Assembly: GCF_016722965.1 (NCBI RefSeq)
Contig: NZ_JAEQNB010000002.1
Location: 62,001-126,000, forward strand
From: Tumebacillus amylolyticus
GTDB lineage: Bacteria > Bacillota > Bacilli > Tumebacillales > Tumebacillaceae
Direction: 5' to 3'
Length of the DNA stretch: 64,000 bases
The notes under the pieces were generated by a model. The model did no database searches and was not told where the DNA came from. It saw nothing but the letters and a program-made list of their open reading frames with translations. Of this stretch, positions 43,014 to 50,761 are shown one piece after another. Both the position numbers and the translations under genes were made by a program. Each line of letters begins with the position of its first letter. The stretch's first letter is position 1.

Positions 43014-43591
43014 GCCAACTTCGTTTCCATTTCGACTATGCCTGCCCGTGGTGCTACATCGGGGCACACACCGTCCGCGAACTCGCCCAAGAAGGTGTAG
43101 AGATTCTCTACAAAGTTTGGAAGATGCCGCCGAACGCCAACCCGCCGGCGAAACCGGAAGGCTACATGGAAGCGGCAGGCGTTCGTCTCAAAGAACTGCG
43201 CGAAGAAATGAACGTACGCGTCTCCTCTCCTGTGCAAAAAGAGACCGTTCCCGCTTTGATCGCCACCAAAGTGGCCGAAGAGATGGGGGCCGCCGCCGCG
43301 TATGTGGAAGCTGTCTACAAAGCGCACTGGGCGGACAAGCAAGACATCTCCGACCGCGAAACCCTCGTGTCGATCGCCGAGTCGGTCGGGCTCAACGCTT
43401 CCGAATTCCGTCAAGCGCTGGAGAGCGATGCCGGACGCGCGGCGTATGAACGCGATCTGCAGCAAGCGGCTGACGAAAACCTCGACACGATCCCGGACTA
43501 TGTGAATGTCGATGATCCGTCGAAACGCTTGTTGATTCACCATTTCAACGACATGCCCAGTTTGGAGCAATTGCGCGCCTTGGTGCGCTAG
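43010..43591 (+). CDS. DsbA family oxidoreductase (FrnE-like)
   Basis: A 193-residue thioredoxin-fold protein with the redox motif CPWC in DYACPWCYIGA and the helical insert of FrnE-type DsbA proteins (EYMEAAGVRLKE to YVEAVYKAHW region). No signal peptide, so cytoplasmic. GGAGGAC lies eight bases ahead of the ATG. Coupled with the CoA-binding protein gene, which hints at a shared thiol or CoA-related role. Confidence 0.87.
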   Translation: MSQLRFHFDYACPWCYIGAHTVRELAQEGVEILYKVWKMPPNANPPAKPEGYMEAAGVRLKELREEMNVRVSSPVQKETVPALIATKVAEEMGAAAAYVEAVYKAHWADKQDISDRETLVSIAESVGLNASEFRQALESDAGRAAYERDLQQAADENLDTIPDYVNVDDPSKRLLIHHFNDMPSLEQLRALVR

Positions 43592-43603
43592 GAACTAGGA
43601 ACT

Positions 43604-43630
43604 GGGGCAGCCGCAGGGCTGTCCTTTTTT
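43604..43630 (+). terminator. intrinsic terminator after the DsbA-like gene
   Basis: GGGCAGCC / GGGCTGTCC eight-base stem with one wobble pair, then T6. Confidence 0.75.
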
Positions 43631-43639
43631 CGCGTTGGC

Positions 43640-43668
43640 TTGACAATGATCATTGGGACTGTTAACTT
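43640..43668 (+). promoter_or_regulatory. promoter with embedded palindrome for the S1-domain gene
   Basis: TTGACA, 17-base spacer, TAACTT. The exact palindrome CAATGATCATTG overlaps the -35 and spacer and recalls part of a Fur/PerR-type box. Confidence 0.6.
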
Positions 43669-43730
43669 AAATGGATAGATAGAAATTTTTGAGTTTACAT
43701 ATCCTGCCACTAAAGGAGTCCACACTCTCT

Positions 43731-44579
43731 ATGGATACGACATTGAGGTATGTACAGCAGTTTGGCCGCTCGAAGAAGGACAATTTGAAGCCGAGCCTGA
43801 CTGGGAAATATCATGTTGGTCAAACCATTGAAGTATTTCCGTTTCGCATGATGGACTTTGGATGCTTTGCGTCCACGGCGGACGGGTTGAGCGGTCTGTT
43901 GCACAATAGTGAGATGGCTGTTGATCTCCAAGGCAAATTGCCGGAGATGATCGATCGCGAACAGTCGATTCAAGTCCGCATTACGAAATACGACCGCCGC
44001 AGCGGTGAAGTTGCGTTCACGATGGAAGGCAAAGAGAAAGACAAGGACAAAGGTCTGGAAGCCTCGACCCCGACGGTAGCCGATGCGCTCGTCGTCCCGT
44101 CTGTGATTGCGCCGACGACTTCGGCCGTTCCCACTCCGGCTGCCCCGAGTGCACCGACCGCACCGATTCCGGCTGCCGTCACGACGACTGCGAATGCAAG
44201 CACCGCTTTCGCATCGACGACTCCGGCTACAACTTCTGCTCCGGTTTCCACCCCGGCTGCTGTCACGACGACGACTTCGGCCGGCGAATTGGCTCCGCAT
44301 CAATTTACCACGTCTGCTCCGGTTCCGACCGAGCCGACCCGCGATTCGCTGTCTGCTCGTCTGGACTCCGAGGGTGCGGATATTCAGAAATTTATTGAAG
44401 GTGTTTCCCAGACTCCGATGTCCTCGCAGGCGCAGAAGCTCTTGCGCGACCTCTTGGAGAAAAACAACACGTTCCGTTTCACCTATGCGATGCAGACCGT
44501 GGTCGACAACTTCGAACCGGATCTGAACTATCTGTTGCTTTCGCTCATTGAACGCGCATTGAAAAACCCGACTCCTTAG
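43731..44579 (+). CDS. S1 RNA-binding domain protein with long Ala/Thr/Pro linker
   Basis: A 282-residue protein in three parts. Residues about 22-100 form an S1/OB-type domain (GKYHVGQTIEVFPFRMMDFGCFAS, GLSGLLHNSEM, IQVRITKYDRRSGEVAFTM). Residues about 110-210 are low-complexity Ala/Thr/Pro/Ser. Residues about 215-282 are helical (SARLDSEGADIQKFIEGVSQ, QKLLRDLLEKNNTFRF, DLNYLLLSLIERAL). S1 domains bind RNA; YugI and GSP13 of Bacillus are short relatives. ATG 43731 has AAAGGAG 12 bases ahead, a little far. It converges on the alarmone synthetase gene with interleaved stop codons. Confidence 0.75.
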   Translation: MDTTLRYVQQFGRSKKDNLKPSLTGKYHVGQTIEVFPFRMMDFGCFASTADGLSGLLHNSEMAVDLQGKLPEMIDREQSIQVRITKYDRRSGEVAFTMEGKEKDKDKGLEASTPTVADALVVPSVIAPTTSAVPTPAAPSAPTAPIPAAVTTTANASTAFASTTPATTSAPVSTPAAVTTTTSAGELAPHQFTTSAPVPTEPTRDSLSARLDSEGADIQKFIEGVSQTPMSSQAQKLLRDLLEKNNTFRFTYAMQTVVDNFEPDLNYLLLSLIERALKNPTP

Positions 44580-44594
44580 GAGCCGGGTTTTTTT
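44560..44594. terminator. bidirectional terminator made from the two converging stop codons
   Basis: AACCCGaCTCC / GGAGcCGGGTT stem (one A-C mismatch) with loop TTA; A5 and T7 flank it. TAG (+) and TAA (-) overlap in the loop. Confidence 0.82.
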
Positions 44595-45418
44595 ACGAGC
44601 CGGGAATTAAGCATCTCGTCGATCATCTGCAACTTCGGGTTGTACGTGAAGTCGTGCTCGGTGCCGAAGTAGGTTTGGTAGAGTTCGGCGGCACGCTTGA
44701 AGTCTTTTTTGACATAGAGGGAGAAGATCTCCTCCAATTTGTCTTCGTTGGCGACGGTGTCATCGAGACGCATCTCTTGGGACGTGCGGATGTCGCGGCG
44801 GAACTGTGCCATCTGGAGGTCGAGTTCGTACGCGGCATCGGCGGCGCGGCGAAGTTGTTCCCTCATCTCGCCCGGCAGTTTCTCGTCGTACTTGTAGCGC
44901 AATTCATGCTCGTTGGTCGCCCAGAAGTTCATGGCGAGCGTGCGAAGTTGAATTTCGCAGAGCACGTCTTTTTTCTGAGAACCGTGGTAGGTCGGGTAGC
45001 GGACCACCATGTGCACGCTGCGGTAGCCCGATTCCTTGGGGGTGTCGATATAATCGGTGATCTCCTCGACGTGGAAGTCTTCTCGCTCGGAGAGAATGGC
45101 TTGCACTTCGCGGATGTCTTCTAAGTACCGTGTGACAACGCGCAAACCGGCGATGTCGTACACGTGGCTTTCGATTTCTTCGATCCAGTTGCCGACGCCG
45201 ACTTGCACGCCTTTTTTCTCTGCTTTTTTTAACAGGGACTCGACGGTCTTGACTCGTCCGACGACGAATTCGATCGGGGAGTAGCAATCCTGTTCGAGAC
45301 AGCCGTATTTGATCCCTTTTAACTTGACCTTGAGTTCGTCGATGGCTTGTTGGTACGGCGCGCGAAATTTCGAGAGCCGTTCAAGATCGCCTCTGCTGGG
45401 CTTGTAGGTGGTGCTCAT
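44576..45418 (-). CDS. small alarmone synthetase (RelQ/YjbM-like) with C-terminal extension
   Basis: A 280-residue (p)ppGpp synthetase without hydrolase or TGS domains. Synthetase motifs: SPIEFVVGRVKTVESLLKK, HVYDIAGLRVVTRYLEDI, EITDYIDTPKESGYRSVHMVV, and EIQLRTLAMNFWATNEHELRYKY. B. subtilis YjbM is 211 residues as I recall; the excess here is a C-terminal helical part (about 225-280, EDKLEEIFSLYVKKDFKRAAELYQTYF). The upstream GTAAGGAG lies 13 bases from the ATG. It makes ppGpp or pppGpp from GDP/GTP and ATP under stress. Confidence 0.88.
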   Translation of the reverse strand: MSTTYKPSRGDLERLSKFRAPYQQAIDELKVKLKGIKYGCLEQDCYSPIEFVVGRVKTVESLLKKAEKKGVQVGVGNWIEEIESHVYDIAGLRVVTRYLEDIREVQAILSEREDFHVEEITDYIDTPKESGYRSVHMVVRYPTYHGSQKKDVLCEIQLRTLAMNFWATNEHELRYKYDEKLPGEMREQLRRAADAAYELDLQMAQFRRDIRTSQEMRLDDTVANEDKLEEIFSLYVKKDFKRAAELYQTYFGTEHDFTYNPKLQMIDEMLNSRLVKKPGS

Positions 45419-45546
45419 GTCGGGTTCTCTTCTCCTTACGTATGCCTTGCGGGTTACACTTCATTTTATAGAATACCATTTCCAGACCTACTTTTCCTGC
45501 TTGAAAGATGGCATTTAATTACAAGCAGAATCTTTACAAACAAGTG

Positions 45547-45575
45547 TTGAAATTATCACAAATATCATTTATACT
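45547..45575 (+). promoter_or_regulatory. promoter of the lamin-tail protein gene
   Basis: TTGAAA, 17-base spacer, TATACT in an AT-rich stretch; looks strong. Confidence 0.75.
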
Positions 45576-45619
45576 GAATTTGCAGACAAGGACAACCTTT
45601 CAAGGGGGATTCTCGGATC

Positions 45620-46972
45620 ATGAAAAAACGTACACTTATCGGTTTGACCAGCTTGGCTATGGTCGGCGCACTCGCTGCTCCGGCGGTTTACCATGTTCAA
45701 CCGGCTTCTGCTGCCATCGCGGCAGGTTCGGTCGTCGTCAACGAAATTATGTACAACTATGCATCGGGTACCACGCAAGAATGGGTAGAGCTGTACAACA
45801 ACACGTCTTCCGCGATCAGCCTGGCTGGTTACAAATTGACCGATAACAACGTCGGTGCTTCTTCGCTGACCGAAGGCACGTACACCTTCCCGTCCGGCAC
45901 CTCGATCCCGGCAGGCGGCTACCTGACCATCGGGAACTCGCTCTCCAGCGCACAACTGAAATGGTCGGGCAACTTCGCTCTGGGCAACTCGGGCGACGGC
46001 GTGGCTCTGTTCTCCGACAGCAACTCGGACAACATCGCACAATCCGGCGAAGTTATTGATTCCGTAGAATTCACCTCTGCTTGGGGCGGCAACGGCACGG
46101 GTTACTCCCTTGAGCGCAAAGACCCGGCAGGTGCTTCCTCGTCTTCTACGAACTGGGGCTCTTCGACCACTTCGGGCGGTACTCTCGGCGCGAAAAACAC
46201 CCTCAACGGCGGTGGTGGTGGCGGCGGCGGTGGTGGTGGCACCGTAACCGGCACGAAAGTCCTCTGGGACCAAGGCCACGGCCAAACCGCAGGCAACGCA
46301 GACTGGACGATCGGCGGCGCGAACTCTTCCTTCGCAGATGCTCTGCGCGCGAAGGGCTACACGGTCGCTTCCACGACCTCCGCGATCTCGTCTACCGTTC
46401 TCTCCGGCTACAAAGTTCTCGTTCTGCCGGAACCGAACACCAACTACACCTCGACTGAGAAGTCTGCGATCAACACCTTCATCTCGAACGGTGGCGGCGT
46501 CTACTTCATCGCAGACCACATCGTTTCGGACCGCAACAACGACGGCTGGGACTCCGTACAGATCTTCGACGGTTCCCAAACCGAAGCATACCCGTCCACC
46601 GGCTCCTGGGTTGGCGCAACGTTCGGCTTCTACTTCAACCGCAACAACTTGGTTCAAGAGCCGATCACCGATATCCGTGCGAACTCCGTAACTTCCGGCG
46701 TCACCTCCGTTGGCGCATGGAACGGTTCCACGATCCACGTAACGGGCGCAAACTCCACGATCCTGTCCGACATCTTCCTGACCGGCCAAGCAGATCCGTT
46801 CCACATCCACGGCAAGTACGGTTCCGGCCGCTTCGCAGCGCTCGGCGACTCCTCGCTGTACGATGATGGCACCGGCGCTTCCGGCAAGAACCTGTACGAT
46901 GGCTGGACCGACTACAGCGATGCAAAGCTCGCAGTCAACACCATCGACTACTTGGCTGGCGTGATCAACTAA
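45620..46972 (+). CDS. secreted protein with lamin-tail domain, poly-Gly hinge and GATase-like domain
   Basis: A 450-residue exported protein. Signal peptide ends ASAA (about residue 32). Residues about 35-190 are an LTD beta-sandwich: VVVNEIMYNYASGTTQEWVELYNNTSSAISLAGYKLTD, SSAQLKWSGNFALGNSGDGVALF. A run of eleven Gly follows, then a domain like DUF4350/GATase (VLWDQGHGQTAGNADW, LSGYKVLVLPEPNTNYTSTEKSAINTFISNGGGVYFIADH, GSGRFAALGDSS). LTDs bind or sit beside extracellular nucleases and surface proteins. The very even C-rich codon use suggests high expression. AAGGGGG precedes ATG 45620; monocistronic. Confidence 0.82.
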   Translation: MKKRTLIGLTSLAMVGALAAPAVYHVQPASAAIAAGSVVVNEIMYNYASGTTQEWVELYNNTSSAISLAGYKLTDNNVGASSLTEGTYTFPSGTSIPAGGYLTIGNSLSSAQLKWSGNFALGNSGDGVALFSDSNSDNIAQSGEVIDSVEFTSAWGGNGTGYSLERKDPAGASSSSTNWGSSTTSGGTLGAKNTLNGGGGGGGGGGGTVTGTKVLWDQGHGQTAGNADWTIGGANSSFADALRAKGYTVASTTSAISSTVLSGYKVLVLPEPNTNYTSTEKSAINTFISNGGGVYFIADHIVSDRNNDGWDSVQIFDGSQTEAYPSTGSWVGATFGFYFNRNNLVQEPITDIRANSVTSGVTSVGAWNGSTIHVTGANSTILSDIFLTGQADPFHIHGKYGSGRFAALGDSSLYDDGTGASGKNLYDGWTDYSDAKLAVNTIDYLAGVIN

Positions 46973-46982
46973 TTCGTTGCCC

Positions 46983-47021
46983 AAAAGAGAACCTGTCCGT
47001 TTCGACGGCAGGTTCTTTTTT
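46983..47021 (+). terminator. intrinsic terminator after the lamin-tail gene
   Basis: AGAACCTGtCCG / CGGcAGGTTCT hairpin and T8. Confidence 0.85.
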
Positions 47022-47030
47022 TTGCAACAG

Positions 47031-47070
47031 AAAAGCCCCGGTACACCTCTCGGGTGTGGCTCGGGGCTTT
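47031..47070 (-). terminator. intrinsic terminator after the Xaa-Pro peptidase gene
   Basis: AAAAGCCCCG / CGGGGCTTTT outer stem with an inner CACC / GGGTG stem. Confidence 0.82.
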
Positions 47071-47084
47071 TTTGTTGTGCCTGT

Positions 47085-48188
47085 TTAGTTGGCGGGCAGG
47101 ATTTGCAGTTCTTTCGGGTAGGAAGTGAGAATTTCAACGCCGTTCTCCGTGACGAGCACGTCGTCTTCGATGCGGACGCCGCCGATGTTCGGGAGGTAGA
47201 TGCCCGGCTCGATAGTGAAGACCATGCCCGGCACCAGCTCTTGTTCGTTGTTGCCGTGCATCGACGGGAATTCGTGGACTTCGATGCCCAGTCCGTGACC
47301 GACACGGTGTGTGAAGAACTCGCCGTAACCGAAGCCTTCAATCGTTTGGCGAGCCGCAGCGTCGACGACTTTGGCAGGCAGGCCCGCTTTGGTCGCGGCG
47401 ATGCCGGCGAGGTTGGCTGCGAGTACCGCTTCGTAGATGATCAGTTGTTCATCGGACGGCTCGCCCACAACCACCGTGCGGGTGATGTCGGAGCAGTAGC
47501 CTTCGTAGACCGCGCCGAGGTCGAGCAATACGAAGTCGCCCGCTTGGATGGCGCGAGTGCCCGGCGTGCCGTGGGGCAGGGCACTTTTTTCCCCGGTGAG
47601 AACGAGCGTGGAGAACGAGGTGCCGGAAGCGCCGAGCGACTTCATCGTGGATTCGATGATCGTGACGAGTTCAGCCTCCGTCCGACCTACTTCGATGGCG
47701 CGAATCGCCGCTTCGACACCGCGGTCGGCGATCTCGGCCGCTTTTTTCATGATCGCGATTTCGGCTTCGTCCTTTTGCAGGCGCATGCCGAGCAGGAGGT
47801 CTTCGGCGGCAACGGTCGGCTCCGTGCCGAAGACGGTCTGCAATTGTTCAAGGCGTGCGACGGTCAGGTGTTGTTTCTCGATGGCGAGAGAGCCAAACGG
47901 GCCGTCCCCGACCACGTCGCGGACTTTGTCCATCGGGTTGTCCGTATCGGAGACGGTGACGATGCGCGAGAAACCGGACTTCTCGGCCGCTTCCTTCTCA
48001 AGCGTCGGCACGAACAGCGCTTCCGTGCCCGATGCGTACAAGCACAGCGCCATGAAGCGCTCGTGCGGGTGGCAATCAAAGCCGGTCAAGTAAAATACGT
48101 TCGGCGGTGAAGTGACCAGAACCACTTCCACATTTCGTTCCTTCATCCAGTCCCGAATTCGGGAGATACGCACGTCGTAGATCGACAT
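47085..48188 (-). CDS. M24 family Xaa-Pro peptidase
   Basis: A 367-residue two-domain enzyme. N-terminal creatinase-like domain (VVLVTSPPNVFYLTGF), C-terminal pita-bread domain with the five metal ligands: Asp in LLDLGAVYEGYCSDITRT (two), His in RVGHGLGIEVHE, Glu in FTIEPGIY and Glu in VRIEDDVLV. It releases the N-terminal residue before proline. GGAGG eight bases ahead of the ATG. Monocistronic, divergent from the metallophosphoesterase. Confidence 0.93.
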   Translation of the reverse strand: MSIYDVRISRIRDWMKERNVEVVLVTSPPNVFYLTGFDCHPHERFMALCLYASGTEALFVPTLEKEAAEKSGFSRIVTVSDTDNPMDKVRDVVGDGPFGSLAIEKQHLTVARLEQLQTVFGTEPTVAAEDLLLGMRLQKDEAEIAIMKKAAEIADRGVEAAIRAIEVGRTEAELVTIIESTMKSLGASGTSFSTLVLTGEKSALPHGTPGTRAIQAGDFVLLDLGAVYEGYCSDITRTVVVGEPSDEQLIIYEAVLAANLAGIAATKAGLPAKVVDAAARQTIEGFGYGEFFTHRVGHGLGIEVHEFPSMHGNNEQELVPGMVFTIEPGIYLPNIGGVRIEDDVLVTENGVEILTSYPKELQILPAN

Positions 48189-48301
48189 CTAGGTTGCCTC
48201 CAATTTTTTCGTGTATAGAAGTAGAGTTTCCATATAAAGCGTGGATTTCCTCCCGACTGGGCAGACTAGGACGACCGAAACAGACCGAGGAGGGCTCGCG
48301 A

Positions 48302-49294
48302 GTGAGGAACCGTCTCTTGCCGATCACGTTCGCTGTCGTCGTCGCTCTGCTGTTTGTCTTCGTCCTGCGCCCGGCTCATTCTGCTGCTCCGGAGGAGAGT
48401 CCCGCTGTGGAGAAGCCTCTGTTGAAGTTCGGCGTGCTCTCAGACGTCCATGTCGTGTCTTGGTGGGAGCCCCCTCATGTGGACGGGGCGCTGAAGTTTG
48501 CCAATGCTCTGCGCGATTTGCGGCAGTTTCAGCCGGACTTTGATGTCGTCGATGGAGACTTGACCACCAACGGGAGTGCGCTTTCCCTGTCTCTTGCCCG
48601 CCAGATTGCGGACGATCACGCGGGGAGCCCGGTGTATCCGACGATGGGCAACCACGACTATTACGCGTCGTGGAACAACCCGAAGTGGAACGATGCGTTG
48701 GCGAAGGAGCAGTTCAAGCGCACGTTTGGGCTGCAAAACATCTACTACGACAAATGGGTCAAGGGCGTTCACCTGATCTTCTTATCCCCCGAACAGTACA
48801 TGGAGAAACAAAAACAGATCGGCGAAGCAGCGTGGCTCTCCGACCGACAGCTCGCTTGGTTTGAAAAAACGCTCCGCTCCGCCCCCGATGCCCCGACGTT
48901 CGTGTTCCTCCACCAGCCGCTCGACGGCACGGTCGGCAAGTCGGACCCCGGTGTGAGCGCGGTGCAGACGGCCCGGTTGATGAAGATCGCCGCCACGCAC
49001 AAACATCTCGTGTGGTTCTCGGGTCATTCGCACATCGACGCCGTGGAGCCCAGTGAAAGCGTCGTGAAAAACGGCGTGCATTTCCTTGGGTTAGGTTCCG
49101 TCTACGAACCGATCGAAGTCACACGAGAGCCCGTTCAAGGCTCGGAAAAACGCGGCGAGCAGTTGTACATGCACCCGCACGGCGAGCGGAGTGAGTCCCG
49201 CTTCGTCGAGGTGTACCGAGATCGTATCGTGATCAAGACCCGACTCCACCATGAAGAAAACTGGGATGAACATGTGGTGTCCATCCCGCTGTAA
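48302..49294 (+). CDS. exported metallophosphoesterase
   Basis: A 330-residue calcineurin-like phosphoesterase. After a signal anchor (LLPITFAVVVALLFVFVL), the metal motifs are GVLSDVHV, VVDGDLTTNG, MGNHDYY, VFLHQPL and SGHSHID. It is likely outside the membrane. The start is GTG 48302, with GAGGAGGG seven bases ahead; the frame is open 36 codons further upstream without a better site. Substrate unknown; cell-wall or nucleotide phosphates are possible. Confidence 0.87.
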   Translation: MRNRLLPITFAVVVALLFVFVLRPAHSAAPEESPAVEKPLLKFGVLSDVHVVSWWEPPHVDGALKFANALRDLRQFQPDFDVVDGDLTTNGSALSLSLARQIADDHAGSPVYPTMGNHDYYASWNNPKWNDALAKEQFKRTFGLQNIYYDKWVKGVHLIFLSPEQYMEKQKQIGEAAWLSDRQLAWFEKTLRSAPDAPTFVFLHQPLDGTVGKSDPGVSAVQTARLMKIAATHKHLVWFSGHSHIDAVEPSESVVKNGVHFLGLGSVYEPIEVTREPVQGSEKRGEQLYMHPHGERSESRFVEVYRDRIVIKTRLHHEENWDEHVVSIPL

Positions 49295-49299
49295 CATCG

Positions 49300-49333
49300 A
49301 AAAAGCCACGGTCACAGGACCGAGGCTTTTTTT
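49300..49333. terminator. intrinsic terminator, both directions
   Basis: GCCaCGGTC / GACCGaGGC hairpin between A5 and T7. Confidence 0.75.
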
Positions 49334-49629
49334 CAATTTATCATCATCGGCCCTTTGTGCATCGTCGAGAGCATCATAAAGACCATCCGGATCATGAAAC
49401 AGATCGTAAAACTCAGAAGGTAATACCCTAGCACTTTTAACGGTTTTACAGGTTCGGGGCAGAGCCAGAGGGCAAACACGAGGCACACAACATTCTCGGG
49501 GAAGAACTCCCAGATATAACCCGGATTCGTCGGCACCCATTTTTTATAGAGATGCAAAAAGGAGTCTTGGATGACGGCGGAACCAAACAGCACTCCAAAG
49601 AGAACAGAAGACCCTATCAAGCGAAACAT
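49333..49629 (-). CDS. small membrane protein, 98 aa
   Basis: Three hydrophobic segments are seen (FRLIGSSVLFGVLFGSAVI, ENVVCLVFALWLC, LKVLGYYLLSFTICFMI). No family is recognised. ATG 49629 puts the first helix at the N terminus but has no clear ribosome site; in-frame TTG 49665 and GTG codons with GAGGTGGTGAG around them are alternatives. Confidence 0.5.
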   Translation of the reverse strand: MFRLIGSSVLFGVLFGSAVIQDSFLHLYKKWVPTNPGYIWEFFPENVVCLVFALWLCPEPVKPLKVLGYYLLSFTICFMIRMVFMMLSTMHKGPMMIN

Positions 49630-49871
49630 GTGACTCGTTTTTATTGGACTCACCACCTCAATCAAAATCTTTCGTTATGCTTGCAAATCCCTACTGTCAC
49701 AATGTAATTCTTCACCAACTGAGATATCCTTCTGCGATCTGGGCTAAATCTTACGCCGTGAACTCAATCATCGTTAGGTAAGCCAACCTGCAAAATAAAA
49801 TTAAAGTCTTCATTAAAACCGTACTATCACATCGTATCTGATAAACCGGAAAATTGGAAGATATTTACGCA
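49630..49871. other. AT-rich intergenic stretch, no gene seen
   Basis: Markedly lower G+C than the rest of the window. I see no convincing small frame with a ribosome site, no RNA motif and no repeat; it holds at most the promoter of the small membrane protein gene. Confidence 0.5.
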
Positions 49872-49920
49872 TAAAAAAATTCTGAAACGATGGTGTACGT
49901 ACCCCAAGCGTTTCAGAATT
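49872..49920 (-). terminator. intrinsic terminator after the radical SAM gene
   Basis: AATTCTGAAACG / CGTTTCAGAATT twelve-base stem with a 19-base loop and T7. Confidence 0.8.
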
Positions 49921-49942
49921 CTGATCATTCAACTCTTTGCAC

Positions 49943-50761
49943 TTACGGGAGAAAGCCCTGTTGGCTGACCAGCACCTTCTCTGCCGGGAGCACTTCACGC
50001 AGGCGTTCCACCACGCGCAAGTACGCATCCGGCTCATACCACTCTTGCAGCCCGTTCGCTTCATACAGCTCGGGAATCCCCAGACGTTCCGTTCGCTTGC
50101 CTCCGCTGCCGTCACCGAGGCGGTAGTCATCGACACAGACTCGATCCACCACGTCAGCCAACACGTCTGCAAACCCCTCCGTGCTCGGTAAAAACGGAGC
50201 CACCGTCGCTTGCGCCGGGACTCCGGCCTCCACGATCCGGCGCAAGGCGTTCAGCCGTGCGGGAATCGGAGGTGCTTTGGGCGCAAACAGGCGGCGGATG
50301 TCTTCACGGTCGGTCTCCACCGTCATCGAGATGCGAATGCGGTTCCCAAAGCGTTGGAACAACTCGACATCCCTTGCCACCAAAGGGCTCCTCGTCTGCA
50401 CGAACAGAAAGTCGGGGAGATTCTCCGCCATCACTTCCAACAGCGACCTCGTCACTTCGGCTTGCTTTTCCACAGGCTGATACGGGTCGGTCGCGGAGGA
50501 CATGAAGATCGTGACCGGGCCTTTTTTTCGAGCCTTCGCCAGTTCTTTTTTCAACAGCTCCGCCGCCCCCTGCTTCACGTCCACCCAACTCCCCCACTCC
50601 TGCTTGCGAAAAAGAGCGACAGGCATCCGGCGAACGTAGCAGTAGGAGCAGGCGTAGCTGCATCCTGTATAGGGATTCAGCGTGTGCGAATACCCTTCGA
50701 GAAATCCGGAGCCCGCATTGAGCAGGGACTTCGGCGTTTTTTCATGAATGTCAGGCTTCAT
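49943..50761 (-). CDS. SplB-like radical SAM protein under FMN-riboswitch control
   Basis: A 272-residue radical SAM enzyme of COG1533. The Fe-S motif is CSYACSYCY (CxxxCxxC) in LNPYTGCSYACSYCYVRR; further SPL-type blocks are MSSATDPYQPVEKQAEVTRSLL, FVQTRSPLVARDVELF and ISMTVETDREDIRRLF. It is shorter than spore photoproduct lyase as I recall it and lacks an splA-like partner, so DNA repair is doubtful. Its ATG overlaps the stop of the upstream DMT transporter by four bases, so both are on the FMN-sensing transcript. The reaction is unknown. Confidence 0.85.
   Translation of the reverse strand: MKPDIHEKTPKSLLNAGSGFLEGYSHTLNPYTGCSYACSYCYVRRMPVALFRKQEWGSWVDVKQGAAELLKKELAKARKKGPVTIFMSSATDPYQPVEKQAEVTRSLLEVMAENLPDFLFVQTRSPLVARDVELFQRFGNRIRISMTVETDREDIRRLFAPKAPPIPARLNALRRIVEAGVPAQATVAPFLPSTEGFADVLADVVDRVCVDDYRLGDGSGGKRTERLGIPELYEANGLQEWYEPDAYLRVVERLREVLPAEKVLVSQQGFLP

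Noticed and set aside
46209-46241. GGT/GGC run as a simple-sequence repeat with phase variation
   Set aside because: Triplets vary (GGT and GGC mixed) and in-frame, so it reads as a glycine hinge; slippage would not shift the frame.
45569-47341. 590-residue minus-strand frame
   Set aside because: Antisense to the lamin-tail gene and crosses two terminators.
49943-50761. Spore photoproduct lyase
   Set aside because: Fe-S motif and family fit, but it is shorter, has no splA-like neighbour and sits in an FMN-controlled transporter operon.
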